Origin: Planctomycetaceae bacterium
GTDB taxonomy: Bacteria; Planctomycetota; Planctomycetia; Planctomycetales; Planctomycetaceae
Length of the DNA stretch: 34,981 bases
Reading direction: 5' to 3'
Assembly (NCBI GenBank): GCA_028284145.1
Contig: JANQSH010000133.1
Span: forward strand, 1 to 34,981
The notes under the pieces are model-generated. The model had not been told where the DNA came from. It worked only from the letters and a program-made list of their open reading frames with translations, and searched no databases. Positions within the stretch are counted from its first letter, which is position 1. Each line of letters opens with the position of its first letter. This document shows, one piece after another, positions 8,430-17,101 of this stretch. The position numbers were made by a program, and so were the translations under genes.

Positions 8430-9650
8430 CTATTCCGGTGAACGCGGCAATGGTTGCAGCGTCAGTTGCAGTTCCTTCTGTTGGCCATCGCGCACGACGC
8501 GAACCGCAATCACATCGCCGACCTGCTTCTCCTCCAGGAATTTGAACAAAGCGTTCGGATCGGGGATTGGCACGCCATCGATCGAGACGATCAGATCGCC
8601 CCAGGAAATGTCGCCTTCATCGTTCTGGATGGTCGGCTCGAGTTCCGCTTTTTCAGCCGCACTTCCCTCAAGAACACTGCGGACCAGCACCCCATCCAAC
8701 GTAATCACTCCTCGCTCCTGTAATTGGCGCAGGACGTCGTTGCTCCAGAAAATGATTCCCAGGCCGGGCTGTTCTATCTTGCCATGACGAATCAGTCGAG
8801 GGACGATCATGTTGACTGTATCGACTGGTACAGCGAAACCAATTCCGGCGTAGGCACCGGATGGACTGTAAATTGCGGTATTGATGCCGATCAATCGACC
8901 GGCACTATCCAGCAATGGCCCGCCAGAATTCCCCGGATTAATGGCGGCATCAGTTTGAATAACACCACGAATGGGACGCCGCGTGACAGATTGAATCTCG
9001 CGTCCCAGCCCGCTGATCACGCCGGTGGTCAGCGTCTGGTCCAGGCCAAAAGGATTACCGATCGCGAAAACCTTTTGCCCAACGAGCAGATTGTTCGACT
9101 CCCCGATCGGAATGGGATGCAATTGATTGGCCGGTGCATCGATTTTCAATACGGCGATATCGTTATCGGGATCGGCTCCAACAAACCGCGCCTGATACAC
9201 GGAGTTTCCACCGAGGTTCACTCGCACGGTCTGGGCTTGTCGAATGACGTGGTAATTGGTGACGATATGACCATCGCCATCCCAGACGAATCCACTGCCT
9301 GTTCCCTGTGGGAGTTCAAAAAGATTGACGCTGAATCGATCCCGCTTGACCTGCAGACTGGTAATATGCACAACTGACACGTTGGCGTCGCGAAATAACG
9401 CGATGGTGGACTGCTCATCTTCCGCCAGATTACCCCGCGCCACGATGGCGCGTGGCTGGGCATCAGGATCATGCAACGGAGGAAGAAACCAGCCAAATTG
9501 TTGTGACGCCATTTGAAAAACGAGGATGCCCGTCAACACAATCAAAATGCCGACGAGAAGCCCGTTCACGCGGTTAGGTGGTGCCTTCGAATTCACCGTG
9601 CGTGCAGAGTCCGGATTAGCGTCTGGCGGTAGTGAAAACTCGTTGCTCAT
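8430..9650 (-). CDS. HtrA/Deg-like S1C serine protease, membrane-anchored, one PDZ domain
   Basis: A 406-residue protein. One membrane helix at about 30-48 places the rest in the periplasm. The trypsin-like domain spans roughly 80-290 with the full triad: His134 in TNYHVI, Asp164 in DNDIAVLKI and Ser242 in GNSGGPLL; the AIGNPFGL and TDAAINPGNSGG blocks are typical of HtrA. A single PDZ domain follows (about 300-395, with GVLVRSVLEGSAAEKAEL and GDLIVSIDGVPI). One anchor plus one PDZ resembles DegS more than two-PDZ DegP, but substrate and role cannot be read from sequence; quality control of exported proteins is the family expectation. No clear Shine-Dalgarno sequence precedes the ATG. It is on the same strand as the 275-residue gene upstream, separated by a repeat element, so a joint transcript is uncertain. 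Confidence 0.93.
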   Translation of the reverse strand: MSNEFSLPPDANPDSARTVNSKAPPNRVNGLLVGILIVLTGILVFQMASQQFGWFLPPLHDPDAQPRAIVARGNLAEDEQSTIALFRDANVSVVHITSLQVKRDRFSVNLFELPQGTGSGFVWDGDGHIVTNYHVIRQAQTVRVNLGGNSVYQARFVGADPDNDIAVLKIDAPANQLHPIPIGESNNLLVGQKVFAIGNPFGLDQTLTTGVISGLGREIQSVTRRPIRGVIQTDAAINPGNSGGPLLDSAGRLIGINTAIYSPSGAYAGIGFAVPVDTVNMIVPRLIRHGKIEQPGLGIIFWSNDVLRQLQERGVITLDGVLVRSVLEGSAAEKAELEPTIQNDEGDISWGDLIVSIDGVPIPDPNALFKFLEEKQVGDVIAVRVVRDGQQKELQLTLQPLPRSPE

Positions 9651-9754
9651 ACTGGCATGCCTGTCTCAAATCCGTTTGACAACGAGAATTTCAAGTCGAT
9701 TCACCTGGTGATTCCGCTGCGCAAGGAGGTTTTAATTGGCCTGTCGTCGATATG

Positions 9755-9845
9755 AGAGTGTATTACGCTCTTCTGTGCCGTGATGGGAGCCGTTCACCCT
9801 GCAAACACACGAGTCAGAAACACCCGCGAAAAGGTAAACTGTTCC
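9755..9845 (+). repeat. MITE-like element, copy 3
   Basis: It begins AGAGTGTATTACGCTCT and ends GTAAACTGTTCC, with an inner half diverged from the others (CACCCTGCAAACACACGAGTCAG). It fills much of the 218-bp gap between two minus-strand genes and ends 23 bp from the stop codon of the 275-residue gene. Nothing else is seen in the gap. Confidence 0.75.
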
Positions 9846-9868
9846 AGGCGGGTGTGCAGTCGATTGCT

Positions 9869-10696
9869 TCACGAATTCAATTGGGCCGCCTTTTGATTCA
9901 ATTCTCGAACAGCATCCACAAATCGAACCGTTTGTTTGCTCGGCAGCGCACGGCATTCCTTCAGGATATCGGGTGTGAGCGATTTATTCATCCGTTCGAC
10001 GGCACCGGTCAGCCGTTTGATCATTTGTTCCGGTGTCAACTGCGGTTTGGTGGCCAGTTTCGTCGGAGCGGCATCGGAAGAATCGCCAGGAGGTGGACTC
10101 GCTGCACCTTTCCGGAAAGGTGTATACGCCGTTTCTCTGGCTGATTCTCCGGCAGCAGCGTCAACGGGCGATTTTCCCTGTTTCCCCGTGGTCGAAACTG
10201 CATTATCGGCAACGAACGGAGCCTCCACAGGATTCCCCAATGGCAACTTGACCGGAGTCAGTTCGGTCGGCACAAATTGCACATTCGGGTCACCGGTCCA
10301 GAAATCGGGTTCCGGTTCCGGGGCAGCTTCCCCGTCATGTTGAATACGACGCCAGGCTTTCATTTCAGCAACCGAACCGTCATTCTGTTCGGCCCAATCG
10401 AGACATTCCGCCGCATCATCCCAGGTCAAGGCGACGTAAAAATGCGACCATCGGAGTTGTGAAAAATCGCCATATGTTTCACCGAATTTCTCCCAAACAC
10501 GTCGTCGCTGATACACCTGGTCGCTGCTGAGGCCAATCAGTGCCGCGAAATCACCATCAGTTCGACCGCGGGCAAACTTCTTCGTCCAGCGGGCAGCACA
10601 TTCTCCGACTACCCAGTTCGACTCACTGATGGAATTGCGAGCCCGATCAACGAGCGCTTCTTCAGTCTCTTTTGTAGAGGTTGCGATGCTATTCAT
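9869..10696 (-). CDS. Conserved-looking hypothetical protein with HTH-like region
   Basis: A 275-residue soluble protein that I do not recognise by name. Residues 15-115 are helical and rich in Trp (WVVGECAARWTKKFARGRTD, then FAALIGLSSDQVYQRRRVWEKFG, RWSHFYVALTWDDAAECLDWAEQ). The stretch around 49-71 looks like a helix-turn-helix, and the layout resembles DUF3102- or ParB-type DNA-binding helical domains. Residues 120-215 are a Pro/Ala/Thr-rich linker, and 220-275 form a second helical piece (LTPEQMIKRLTGAVERMNKSL). No enzyme motif is visible. A regulator or chromosome-associated DNA-binding protein is a guess from the fold pattern only. Confidence 0.7.
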   Translation of the reverse strand: MNSIATSTKETEEALVDRARNSISESNWVVGECAARWTKKFARGRTDGDFAALIGLSSDQVYQRRRVWEKFGETYGDFSQLRWSHFYVALTWDDAAECLDWAEQNDGSVAEMKAWRRIQHDGEAAPEPEPDFWTGDPNVQFVPTELTPVKLPLGNPVEAPFVADNAVSTTGKQGKSPVDAAAGESARETAYTPFRKGAASPPPGDSSDAAPTKLATKPQLTPEQMIKRLTGAVERMNKSLTPDILKECRALPSKQTVRFVDAVRELNQKAAQLNS

Positions 10697-11086
10697 CGAT
10701 ATCCGTTTCTCCGTTCATGGTGAATTCCCAAGGCAATTTTGGAACGAACGATCCTATCCACGATCGTTTTGGATCGCCACCAGCCACAATGTGTCAATTT
10801 GAGTGACATTTCAATTTGCTGGCTGTTGCTGCAACGAAGCCTTGACCCAAACCTCTGCCATCAGTAGGATTCGGTCGTTCTTGGCGATTATTTCCGTTTG
10901 GGAGAATTGTTACCTGAGATCGTCTGAAATCAATGATTTTGATGTCGACGAGTTGACGATAACGTGGTTCCAGATGATTTCTGCAGGGTCGAAATTGTTG
11001 CTCCACAGGAATTTGGCTGGAACGAGCGGGTCGGTTCACCGATAAAGTGATAAGTGGCCCTTCATTCGGCAAAACAGGCACAATCG
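10697..11086. other. Non-coding gap upstream of tRNA-Cys
   Basis: No convincing gene. It holds a 7-bp inverted repeat AACGATC/GATCGTT (10747-10753 and 10762-10768) just upstream of the minus-strand 275-residue gene, a possible operator, and the 14-bp motif AACGAAGCCTTGAC at 10833-10846 that recurs elsewhere in the window. The tRNA promoter must lie at the right end, but no convincing -35/-10 pair was identified. Confidence 0.4.
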
Positions 11087-11159
11087 GGCGCCGTAGCCAA
11101 GTGGTCTAAGGCAGCGGATTGCAAATCCGCCATCCCCGGTTCGAATCCGGGCGGCGCCT
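11087..11159 (+). tRNA. tRNA-Cys (anticodon GCA)
   Basis: A full cloverleaf: acceptor stem GGCGCCG (11087-11093) with CGGCGCC (11152-11158), anticodon stem GCGGA/TCCGC around loop TTGCAAA giving anticodon GCA, and T-arm CCCCGGTTCGAATCCGGG. The discriminator base is T, as usual for tRNA-Cys. The 3' CCA is not encoded. A rho-independent terminator follows directly. Confidence 0.97.
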
Positions 11160-11162
11160 CTT

Positions 11163-11198
11163 ACCGAAGTCTCTCATTCACAGGGACTTCGGTTTTTT
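11163..11198 (+). terminator. Rho-independent terminator of tRNA-Cys
   Basis: The stem ACCGAAGTC (11163-11171) and GACTTCGGT (11185-11193) is followed by a run of T up to 11198. It starts four bases after the tRNA. Confidence 0.9.
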
Positions 11199-11226
11199 GT
11201 GCGCGAAGAGGTTGAGAAGTCCTTCT

Positions 11227-11326
11227 AGAGCAGTTTACCTTTTCGTGTGACGGTTTTCGCTCGTGGGAGCCTATATTTGCAGGCCAAGCGGTGTACATCG
11301 CGCCACAGAAGAGCGTAATACGCTCT
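11227..11326 (-). repeat. MITE-like element, copy 4 (complete, minus orientation)
   Basis: A 100-bp complete copy. Read on the plus strand it runs from AGAGCAGTTTAC to AGAGCGTAATACGCTCT, so the palindromic terminus is at 11310-11326. It is flanked by T on the left and A on the right (TAGAGC...GCTCTA), which fits a TA target duplication. It begins 28 bp after the tRNA-Cys terminator. Confidence 0.9.
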
Positions 11327-11642
11327 AATGGCATCAGTTACGCCTTTGAAAACGGGTGATGCCTTGCAACTCTGGTTGCGTATGCCAACCATTGTGCGAT
11401 CTGTCGAATGCCGACGATTCAACAGGTAGTGAACCGACACCCGCATTGCCAATGGCACCAGGGATCTCCTCCGCTCCGGAACTGCCATAGTGGAAACTGG
11501 TTGAAGAAGCTCAGTCGCGATACATCGGATGTAATGATCCGATACGTCATATGCTTGTCTCATTGTACTGGGCGGTTGGCTTACTGAATTCGTAATTTGG
11601 TTGCTCTTGCGTTTGCTCCCTGCGCATTGCCACAATCAACGT

Positions 11643-11819
11643 ATGTCAAAACACGCCGACTCCAATTCTCATCACGATGATGTCACGATCTCTCGGTTGT
11701 GGCGGCTGTCCGCATTCACCCTGCTGATTTTGTTTGGTCTTTTGTTGATTCTGCTTCTTGGTGTATCTCTGTTTTTTGCTGAGACCGTACCACCAAAGCC
11801 ACCACTTCATTCGTTCTGA
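11643..11819 (+). CDS. Possible 58-residue single-pass membrane peptide
   Basis: An ATG at 11643 opens a 58-residue reading frame with a His/Asp/Ser-rich N-terminus (MSKHADSNSHHDD), one strongly hydrophobic helix (about residues 20-42, LLILFGLLLILLLGVSLFF) and a short Pro-rich tail. The clean order of soluble N-terminus, membrane span and tail supports a real small membrane protein; against it, no strong Shine-Dalgarno sequence is present and no homologue comes to mind. The rest of the 11327-12082 region shows no other convincing gene. Confidence 0.4.
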   Translation: MSKHADSNSHHDDVTISRLWRLSAFTLLILFGLLLILLLGVSLFFAETVPPKPPLHSF

Positions 11820-12082
11820 TGGCGACAATGGGAACAATCGTGAGATTCGCCACCAATGCGGATGATGTCCAGCCTCAACAGAACGTAAAGATCCGCCGAA
11901 CGACTGTCACCATCCCCCGCCCCGGCAGAACAGACTCGAAACTTCAAAAATATTTGCGAACTGGTGGTCGTTCCTGATACATTCAAAGCGAACGAACCGA
12001 TGTATTCGGTGCCGTTTCCGCAGATTGCCTGCGCGGAAACCTCACCACTGATACGCACGCATTGAACCAACGGGACAGCACG

Positions 12083-15000
12083 ATGAGTGAAGAAAAGCGA
12101 CCGTTCGACGAAGACAACGATGATCTCGACAGTCAGGAATTCGCCGAGTTTTTCGGTGAAGATGCGGAGGTCGATTTCAGCAATCTGGCTGATGATGGCG
12201 AAGCGGACATCGACGCTTTTCAAGGATTTGAAGCTCCGTCCAGCGATGCGGATGCAACCGCATTCGAGGTCGATCCCGAACTTCCCCAGGAGGATCAGCG
12301 GGTTTTTGATGGAGGGGAAACGGAACCTGCTTTTGAGCTTCCTGAAGAGGAACAGCCGACAATTGTCGAACCTCTGGCGGAGACGCAGGCAATACGGATG
12401 GACAACGATGGTGAGGATGCGATCGAAGAAAGCTCAATAGTGATTGACGAACAAATGGATTCGGTAATCATTGAAGACTCCAGTTCCAATCTGATGGTCG
12501 ACGAGTCGCCGATCGAAGATGCGGGTGATGAGATTCCGATGGAAGTTCCCGTTTCCGACGCCGAGATGCCGGTGGCCGAGGAAGCGATGTTTGAATCGCC
12601 CGAGTTTGAGACGCCGGAAGGCATTGCTGAAGAATCCGAGGTCGATTTGGAATTGCCTGCCACGGTTGACGAAGAATTTGGTGGCGTGGACGAGTTCGAG
12701 CAGGAAGAAGTGGCATCACCCGCGGCGATGGGAGCCGCCGTCGACGACGAGTTCCTCGAAGAGACCGTCGCGATGAATCAGGATGATATGGTCTCGCAGG
12801 CTGAAGAGCCACTTGAAGATCAGGAAGACTTCGAAGACTGGGACTCGGAGCCGGTTGGAAGCGATGGTGGTGGCGGAACATTGAAACTGCTGGTCGTCAG
12901 CATATTGGCGTTGCTGATTGGGGCCGCTGGTGGTGCTGCCGGGGTCTACTTCCCATTGAATCAGAAGATCAACCAGGCAAACACGGACAAGGATGATGCC
13001 ATCAAAGAAAAGGATGGTGCGATTGTTGAGAAAAACAAGGCGATCGATGATCGTGATGCGGCTTTGAACGACGCTCGGATTGCACAGGACGCGAAGAATC
13101 AGGCCGAGGCCGATCGTGCTGCGGCAGAAACGGCACGACAGGATGCGGAACAGTTGCGCAATGAAGCGGAGTTGGCCAGGACACAGGCTGAAACAGACCG
13201 TGACATGGCAATCATGGAGCGGAATACCGCAAACTTGAATGCGATGCAGGCACAAACAGCGGCAGAAGACGCACAGGGCACTGCTGCACAGGCGACGAAA
13301 GAACGGGATGCCGCACAACTGGCCGCAACACAGGCAATGACGCGTCAACAGCAGGCCGAAACCGCGAAAGCATTGGCCGAAGCAAACACCGCTGAAGCCG
13401 AAAAAGGAAAGAATGAAGCTCTGGAGGCCAAAGCTTTGGCGGAACAGGAGGCGGCTCAGGCGATGGCAGCGAAGTTGATGGCTGATACAGCGAAAGCCGA
13501 AGCCGACGCTGCGAAAGCGTTGGCTGATCGCCAGCGGAATGAAGCATTAAAGGCCAAAGCTGATGCAGAGTTGGCGCAGAAAAGAGCGGAGCAGGAAGCG
13601 GACCAACTGGCCTCACTGCTGGCAAAAAGTGGCGGAGTTGTTGGTGGATCGAAAGAGGCCGCCATCAGCAAGTTGAAGAGCGACCGCGATCGCGCCGATG
13701 GTCTTGCGAAGGCCAAAAAAAACCTCGATCTCGCCCGTATTCTCCGAACCGAGGCGCTTCAGAAGAAAGGATTCGGCGGTGACGAGACGGATGCACAGCG
13801 TCTGTTGGTTGATTCTGTCACCTCAGCCCAATTCGCCGTTGAATTCGCGCGGAAAGCGGACGATGAATCACTTTTGCTCGATTCACTCTATTCCCTGGGA
13901 CGAACCCTGGAGGTGCAAAAGCAATTTTCCGCATCGGTAAAGGCGTACGAAGAAGGTGCTGCGGCAGCATCAGAGCCAAAGGAAAAGAGTCGCTTCAATT
14001 CTGCCATCATCCGCGTTCGCATTGCCAGTCTGCAGCAATCAACATCTTCAATCGATTCCTGGGACGATACGCTGCGGATAATTTCCCGGTTCGATTTGCG
14101 CCGTCCGAGAAACCTGGGAGAAGTCGCGGCGGCCAATTCCATCATTGCAATATCGCTGCTGAATCAGGTCGAAGACCCGAAACTGAAGCAGTTGAAAGAG
14201 CTCGCTCAACTGGCAGAAACAGCGGTCGAGCAATCGGAACGAAAATCACCAGACGCATTTCTGTCGCTGGCTCGAGTTCGGAATCAAATGGCGCAGATTT
14301 ATGCCAATGCCAACGAACCGATGGAAGCGCTCAAACAGTATGATTTCGCAATTGCGGCTTTGAAAGAAGGGATTCGTGCCTTCAAAACGGCTGATCCCAC
14401 GGAGTTGAGCGATCTCGAAGGGACGTTGATCATCACGATGTTTGAGGAGTTTGGAAAGGCGACATCGGGGCGGGCGCAAATCTCCGAACCGGATCAGATT
14501 CGCAAATACCGCGAAGGCGAGATTCGATTCCGCGATGCGGAACAACAGTTCGCGAAGTCGCTGCAGAATGTCGCGAAGTCGCTGCAGAATGTCGCGAAGT
14601 CGCTGCAGGTCGAAAAGGAATTGCCCAACGAACAGGATGCGCGCTGGGCAACCGAGGAGCAGAAACAGCAGTCGAAAAACTGGGCCAACAACGTTGTGTC
14701 AACAGCCGGTGCGTTGGCCCAACAACATGTCGCCGTTACTACCGAGCGAGATTTTTTGAAGTCCGAACGGGACAAGTATCTTGAAGCAGAGAAAGTTTGG
14801 GCGGAGGCAGGACAGAAGATCGCAGATGCAGTCGATTACCAGATTGAATTGCCCGAGGAAGCAAAACGCTGGTCGGACAACAAGGAAAAATCGACCGAGT
14901 GGATTACTGACTTGAAGAACAATGTTGCCGTTGTCCGGTCACAACGGGATCTTTATCTGAAGCAGCGTAATGACCAAATGGTGAGCAATGAAGAGTTGCA

Positions 15001-15556
15001 GGAGGCCAGGAACGCACTGCGGGTGGAACGGGACCGACTGGATGCTGCGGAAGAAAGGTGGGCTGATTTCGCAAAGAGAATTGCCAGTTCGATTCGATAC
15101 AATTCGCCGCTGCCAACCGACGAAAAACGCTGGATTGACAATGCCGATGAAACCAAAGTCTGGATGGATGGCTTGGCCATCAATACCGAAGGTGTTGCCG
15201 GACCGCCGCCGGAACCGTGCAGCATCGAGTCAGCCAGGCGCGCCATCGAGAATTACTCTGATGGACTTGGGTTTCTGTACGGTGGAAAATACGAATTGGC
15301 GATTGACCGCTTTGGAAAGGCGATTGAATTATGTCCCGACGATGCACGCTACCATTACTTCCGTGGTGTTTCGCGGTATTACGCACACGAAGCCGGTTTG
15401 GTCGATGATCTCAATGATGCAATCCTCGACATGCATCGTGGTACCGTTCTCGAAAAACAGGATTCGCCAAACCCCACAATCATTTCACGATCGCTGGAAC
15501 GAATTCAGTTCAAAGCACGGGATTGGATTGAGTCGTATCGCGTCAACGCGAAGTAA
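12083..15556 (+). CDS. Acidic, membrane-anchored coiled-coil and TPR protein
   Basis: A 1,157-residue protein. Residues 1-260 are highly acidic and low in complexity (for example EDNDDLDSQEFAEFF). One membrane helix lies at about 267-290 (LLVVSILALLIGAAGGAAG). A long Ala-rich coiled coil with repeated AEAxKALADxxRNEA-like units follows to about residue 520. A helical, TPR-like part carries AKKNLDLARILRTEA and LYSLGRTLEVQKQFSASVKAYEEG. The C-terminus has a clear TPR (YGGKYELAIDRFGKAIELCPDDARYHYFRGVSRYY). I chose the ATG at 12083 (GGGA about 8 nt upstream) over an in-frame TTG at 12062. A 21-bp in-frame DNA repeat lies inside. The topology (acidic cytoplasmic head, extracytoplasmic coil and TPR) is inferred. 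It is likely a scaffold; no catalytic motif is seen. Confidence 0.85.
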   Translation: MSEEKRPFDEDNDDLDSQEFAEFFGEDAEVDFSNLADDGEADIDAFQGFEAPSSDADATAFEVDPELPQEDQRVFDGGETEPAFELPEEEQPTIVEPLAETQAIRMDNDGEDAIEESSIVIDEQMDSVIIEDSSSNLMVDESPIEDAGDEIPMEVPVSDAEMPVAEEAMFESPEFETPEGIAEESEVDLELPATVDEEFGGVDEFEQEEVASPAAMGAAVDDEFLEETVAMNQDDMVSQAEEPLEDQEDFEDWDSEPVGSDGGGGTLKLLVVSILALLIGAAGGAAGVYFPLNQKINQANTDKDDAIKEKDGAIVEKNKAIDDRDAALNDARIAQDAKNQAEADRAAAETARQDAEQLRNEAELARTQAETDRDMAIMERNTANLNAMQAQTAAEDAQGTAAQATKERDAAQLAATQAMTRQQQAETAKALAEANTAEAEKGKNEALEAKALAEQEAAQAMAAKLMADTAKAEADAAKALADRQRNEALKAKADAELAQKRAEQEADQLASLLAKSGGVVGGSKEAAISKLKSDRDRADGLAKAKKNLDLARILRTEALQKKGFGGDETDAQRLLVDSVTSAQFAVEFARKADDESLLLDSLYSLGRTLEVQKQFSASVKAYEEGAAAASEPKEKSRFNSAIIRVRIASLQQSTSSIDSWDDTLRIISRFDLRRPRNLGEVAAANSIIAISLLNQVEDPKLKQLKELAQLAETAVEQSERKSPDAFLSLARVRNQMAQIYANANEPMEALKQYDFAIAALKEGIRAFKTADPTELSDLEGTLIITMFEEFGKATSGRAQISEPDQIRKYREGEIRFRDAEQQFAKSLQNVAKSLQNVAKSLQVEKELPNEQDARWATEEQKQQSKNWANNVVSTAGALAQQHVAVTTERDFLKSERDKYLEAEKVWAEAGQKIADAVDYQIELPEEAKRWSDNKEKSTEWITDLKNNVAVVRSQRDLYLKQRNDQMVSNEELQEARNALRVERDRLDAAEERWADFAKRIASSIRYNSPLPTDEKRWIDNADETKVWMDGLAINTEGVAGPPPEPCSIESARRAIENYSDGLGFLYGGKYELAIDRFGKAIELCPDDARYHYFRGVSRYYAHEAGLVDDLNDAILDMHRGTVLEKQDSPNPTIISRSLERIQFKARDWIESYRVNAK
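14550..14608 (+). repeat. In-frame 21-bp tandem repeat inside the TPR protein gene
   Basis: The unit TCGCGAAGTCGCTGCAGAAT plus G is repeated at 14550-14570 and 14571-14591, with a third partial unit to 14608. It encodes the heptad AKSLQNV twice and AKSLQV once, extending a helix by exactly one coiled-coil heptad per unit. Confidence 0.95.
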
Positions 15557-16064
15557 CGCCTTGTCAAGGCTTCGTTTTGGGGTGCGGATTAACATAACCC
15601 GCTCCGTTGTTGCTCCTTGCAACTTCATCAAACCCGATTTTCGGTTGACGATCCACTATCCACTATAGCGCATTGCAAATTATCGTAGCGACTGTTCGAT
15701 CCGGCTTTTTTCGGAGTCGTCACTCAATGTCATTCCCACTCGGTGTTCATGATTCATGTGAGGGGGGGAAATCCAAAAGAAAGAAGATGGATTCCTGCCT
15801 GCGCGGGGATGACTTCTATTTTGCAGCCGTCCGGAAGATTCGATGTGAGTTGCCAATTCAACGCTATGAATCAAGGCAACCCGATCTATATCAATGGTTT
15901 TCTATTTGTGGAGGCTTGAACCTCATTTGGAACGGTAATGTCAGCATGAAGGCCGCTACAGTTAAATGTGGCTTGTATATTCTCAACTACAAAGAAGTCA
16001 ACCGGTTATTTGACGAGACGGCCAATGGCTCCCGGATGAAAGGGAGCGATTGACATCGGAAACG
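15557..16064. other. Non-coding gap with repeat fragments
   Basis: No credible gene. Directly after the stop is the palindrome GCCTTGTCAAGGC (15558-15570) followed by TTCGTTTTGG, which may act as a weak terminator and recurs at 22631-22643. A degenerate copy of a second dispersed repeat type lies at 15728-15813. Open frames across this region translate repeat sequence and are not supported. Confidence 0.5.
15728..15813 (+). repeat. Second dispersed repeat type, copy A (TCATTCCC...GGGATGAC)
   Basis: The segment starts TCATTCCCACTCGGTG and ends GATTCCTGCCTGCGCGGGGA followed by TGAC. The ends are imperfect inverted complements. It resembles widespread bacterial intergenic repeats with GTCATTCCCGC...GCGGGAATGAC ends. 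A second copy lies at 30669-30742. Confidence 0.5.
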
Positions 16065-16151
16065 CTATTTACGGTGTCGAATCTTCGCCCGCATTTTTCG
16101 CTTCTTCCGTCCGATCTTCCGCCGTCCTTTTCCGGTCTTCTTGGTGCCCAT
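16065..16151 (-). CDS. 28-residue, extremely basic peptide (ribosomal-protein-like)
   Basis: A 28-residue peptide starting MGTKKTGKGRRKIGRKK and ending RAKIRHRK, with 9 Lys, 7 Arg and 1 His, so 17 of 28 residues are basic. An AGGA lies 11 nt upstream of the ATG. Size and composition are like tiny ribosomal proteins (the bTHX class or the AURKAIP1/COX24-type RRxKMxxxK pattern), and a role in RNA or ribosome binding is the natural inference, but no signature is exact. It lies on the same strand as the acyl carrier protein gene but beyond that gene's terminator, so it likely has its own promoter. Tools with a minimum length would miss it. Confidence 0.6.
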   Translation of the reverse strand: MGTKKTGKGRRKIGRKKRKMRAKIRHRK

Positions 16152-16377
16152 ACAGAATCTGTTCCTGTTGTTAAGTGTGTTTGTGTGTGACATGGCACAT
16201 GGCATCCGGATTGGATGCGAAAACGATAATCGATCCTGGTTTGGTGGCCAAAATATGAACCACTGTAAATCGTTGACTGTCAGATAAAGCAAGCCCGCAA
16301 TTTAGCAACTCGTGAGATGGGATTCAACCAAACTCCGAGCTTCCATTTTTGTGGTAATTTGAAGGATGTCGAATTCC

Positions 16378-16411
16378 AAAAAACCCCCGACCGCATGAAC
16401 GATCGAGGGTT
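16378..16411 (-). terminator. Rho-independent terminator of the acyl carrier protein gene
   Basis: On the minus strand AACCCTCGATCG (16400-16411) pairs with CGGTCGGGGGTT (16382-16393) through 12 bp including two G-U pairs, followed by a T-run. It lies about 65 bp after the stop of the ACP gene. Confidence 0.9.
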
Positions 16412-16475
16412 GTCTCCTTCTCGAACCACCCACCCAGCCACGGAATTGGGAGGTTCTCAGTTGGCCAGATCGAAA

Positions 16476-16868
16476 TCAGGCGACGACAGCCGTCTTTGAT
16501 TCAACGAAATTGGCCAACATATTGACGGTGAACAGATCCTGAATGTGTTCGACCTTGGGGTCTTTTTCAAATGTATCGATATCAGCGTGCGGAAGTTTCT
16601 CACGCAACGCTGCGAGCCCTTTGTTGGTCACCATGCCATCGGCAGCAAACGAGGCATCGGCCGAGGCGAGGCCTTCGGGAAAGAGTTCACCCTTGTTGAT
16701 CTTGATGCCAAATGTCTGTTCAAGTCGGAAAACGATGTCGAGAAAATCGATTGATTCCGCTCCGAGGTCGCCAACCAAAGTGGCTTCCGAGGTCACTTCG
16801 TCATCGTCAACTCCCAGTGCGTCAACAAGGACTTCCTGAATTTTTCCAAAGACTTCATCACGCGTCAT
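16476..16868 (-). CDS. Acyl carrier protein, long form (phosphopantetheine-binding)
   Basis: A 130-residue acyl carrier protein. The prosthetic-group site is Ser39 in GAESIDFLDIVFRLEQTFGI, the usual helix II motif with Ser-Ile in place of Ser-Leu. The N-terminal helix (EVFGKIQEVLVDALGVDDDEV) is typical. Fatty-acid ACPs are about 78 residues; this protein has a C-terminal extension of some 50 residues (TNKGLAALREKLPHADIDTF...), so it is probably a specialised carrier and not the housekeeping AcpP. Neighbouring genes do not include ketosynthases, so its partner enzymes are not known. AGGGAG lies 8 nt before the ATG. A strong terminator follows, so the gene is likely transcribed alone. Confidence 0.92.
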   Translation of the reverse strand: MTRDEVFGKIQEVLVDALGVDDDEVTSEATLVGDLGAESIDFLDIVFRLEQTFGIKINKGELFPEGLASADASFAADGMVTNKGLAALREKLPHADIDTFEKDPKVEHIQDLFTVNMLANFVESKTAVVA

Positions 16869-17101
16869 CAGCTTTACTCCCTGATGGTTTTTGGCCGGTA
16901 TTCGACCACTTTCAATGAATTCGCCAGACCCACAATTTAACAGCCTTACCGTTCGGGCGATCGAAACAGAGGCCTGTATATCAGCATCCCGTGATGGTTA
17001 TTGTATATTGATTTCCGGGGGGATCAGCGCCTTTTTTTGGGGAATTCGAGGACAAAATGAGAATTTTCAATCTGACGGACAATGCACCGTCTTGCAATTC
17101 C

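Noticed and set aside
8724..9377. Plus-strand open frame of 217 codons
   Set aside because: It is the antisense shadow of the HtrA-like gene, whose catalytic motifs are unambiguous.
11225..11635. Minus-strand open frame of 136 codons after tRNA-Cys
   Set aside because: Its C-terminal third is the MITE-like element in translation and the rest shows no domain; considered chance.
11807..12223. Minus-strand frame ending in a CSHCRH (CxxCH-like) string
   Set aside because: The motif is at the very C-terminus, the frame overlaps the start of the plus-strand TPR gene, and no cytochrome features surround it.
14550..14608. CRISPR-like short tandem repeat
   Set aside because: The units are directly adjacent without spacers and are in frame with the coiled-coil codons.
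15673..16053. Open frame of 126 codons
   Set aside because: It is mostly translated repeat sequence (type 2 repeat) without a Shine-Dalgarno signal or recognisable domain.
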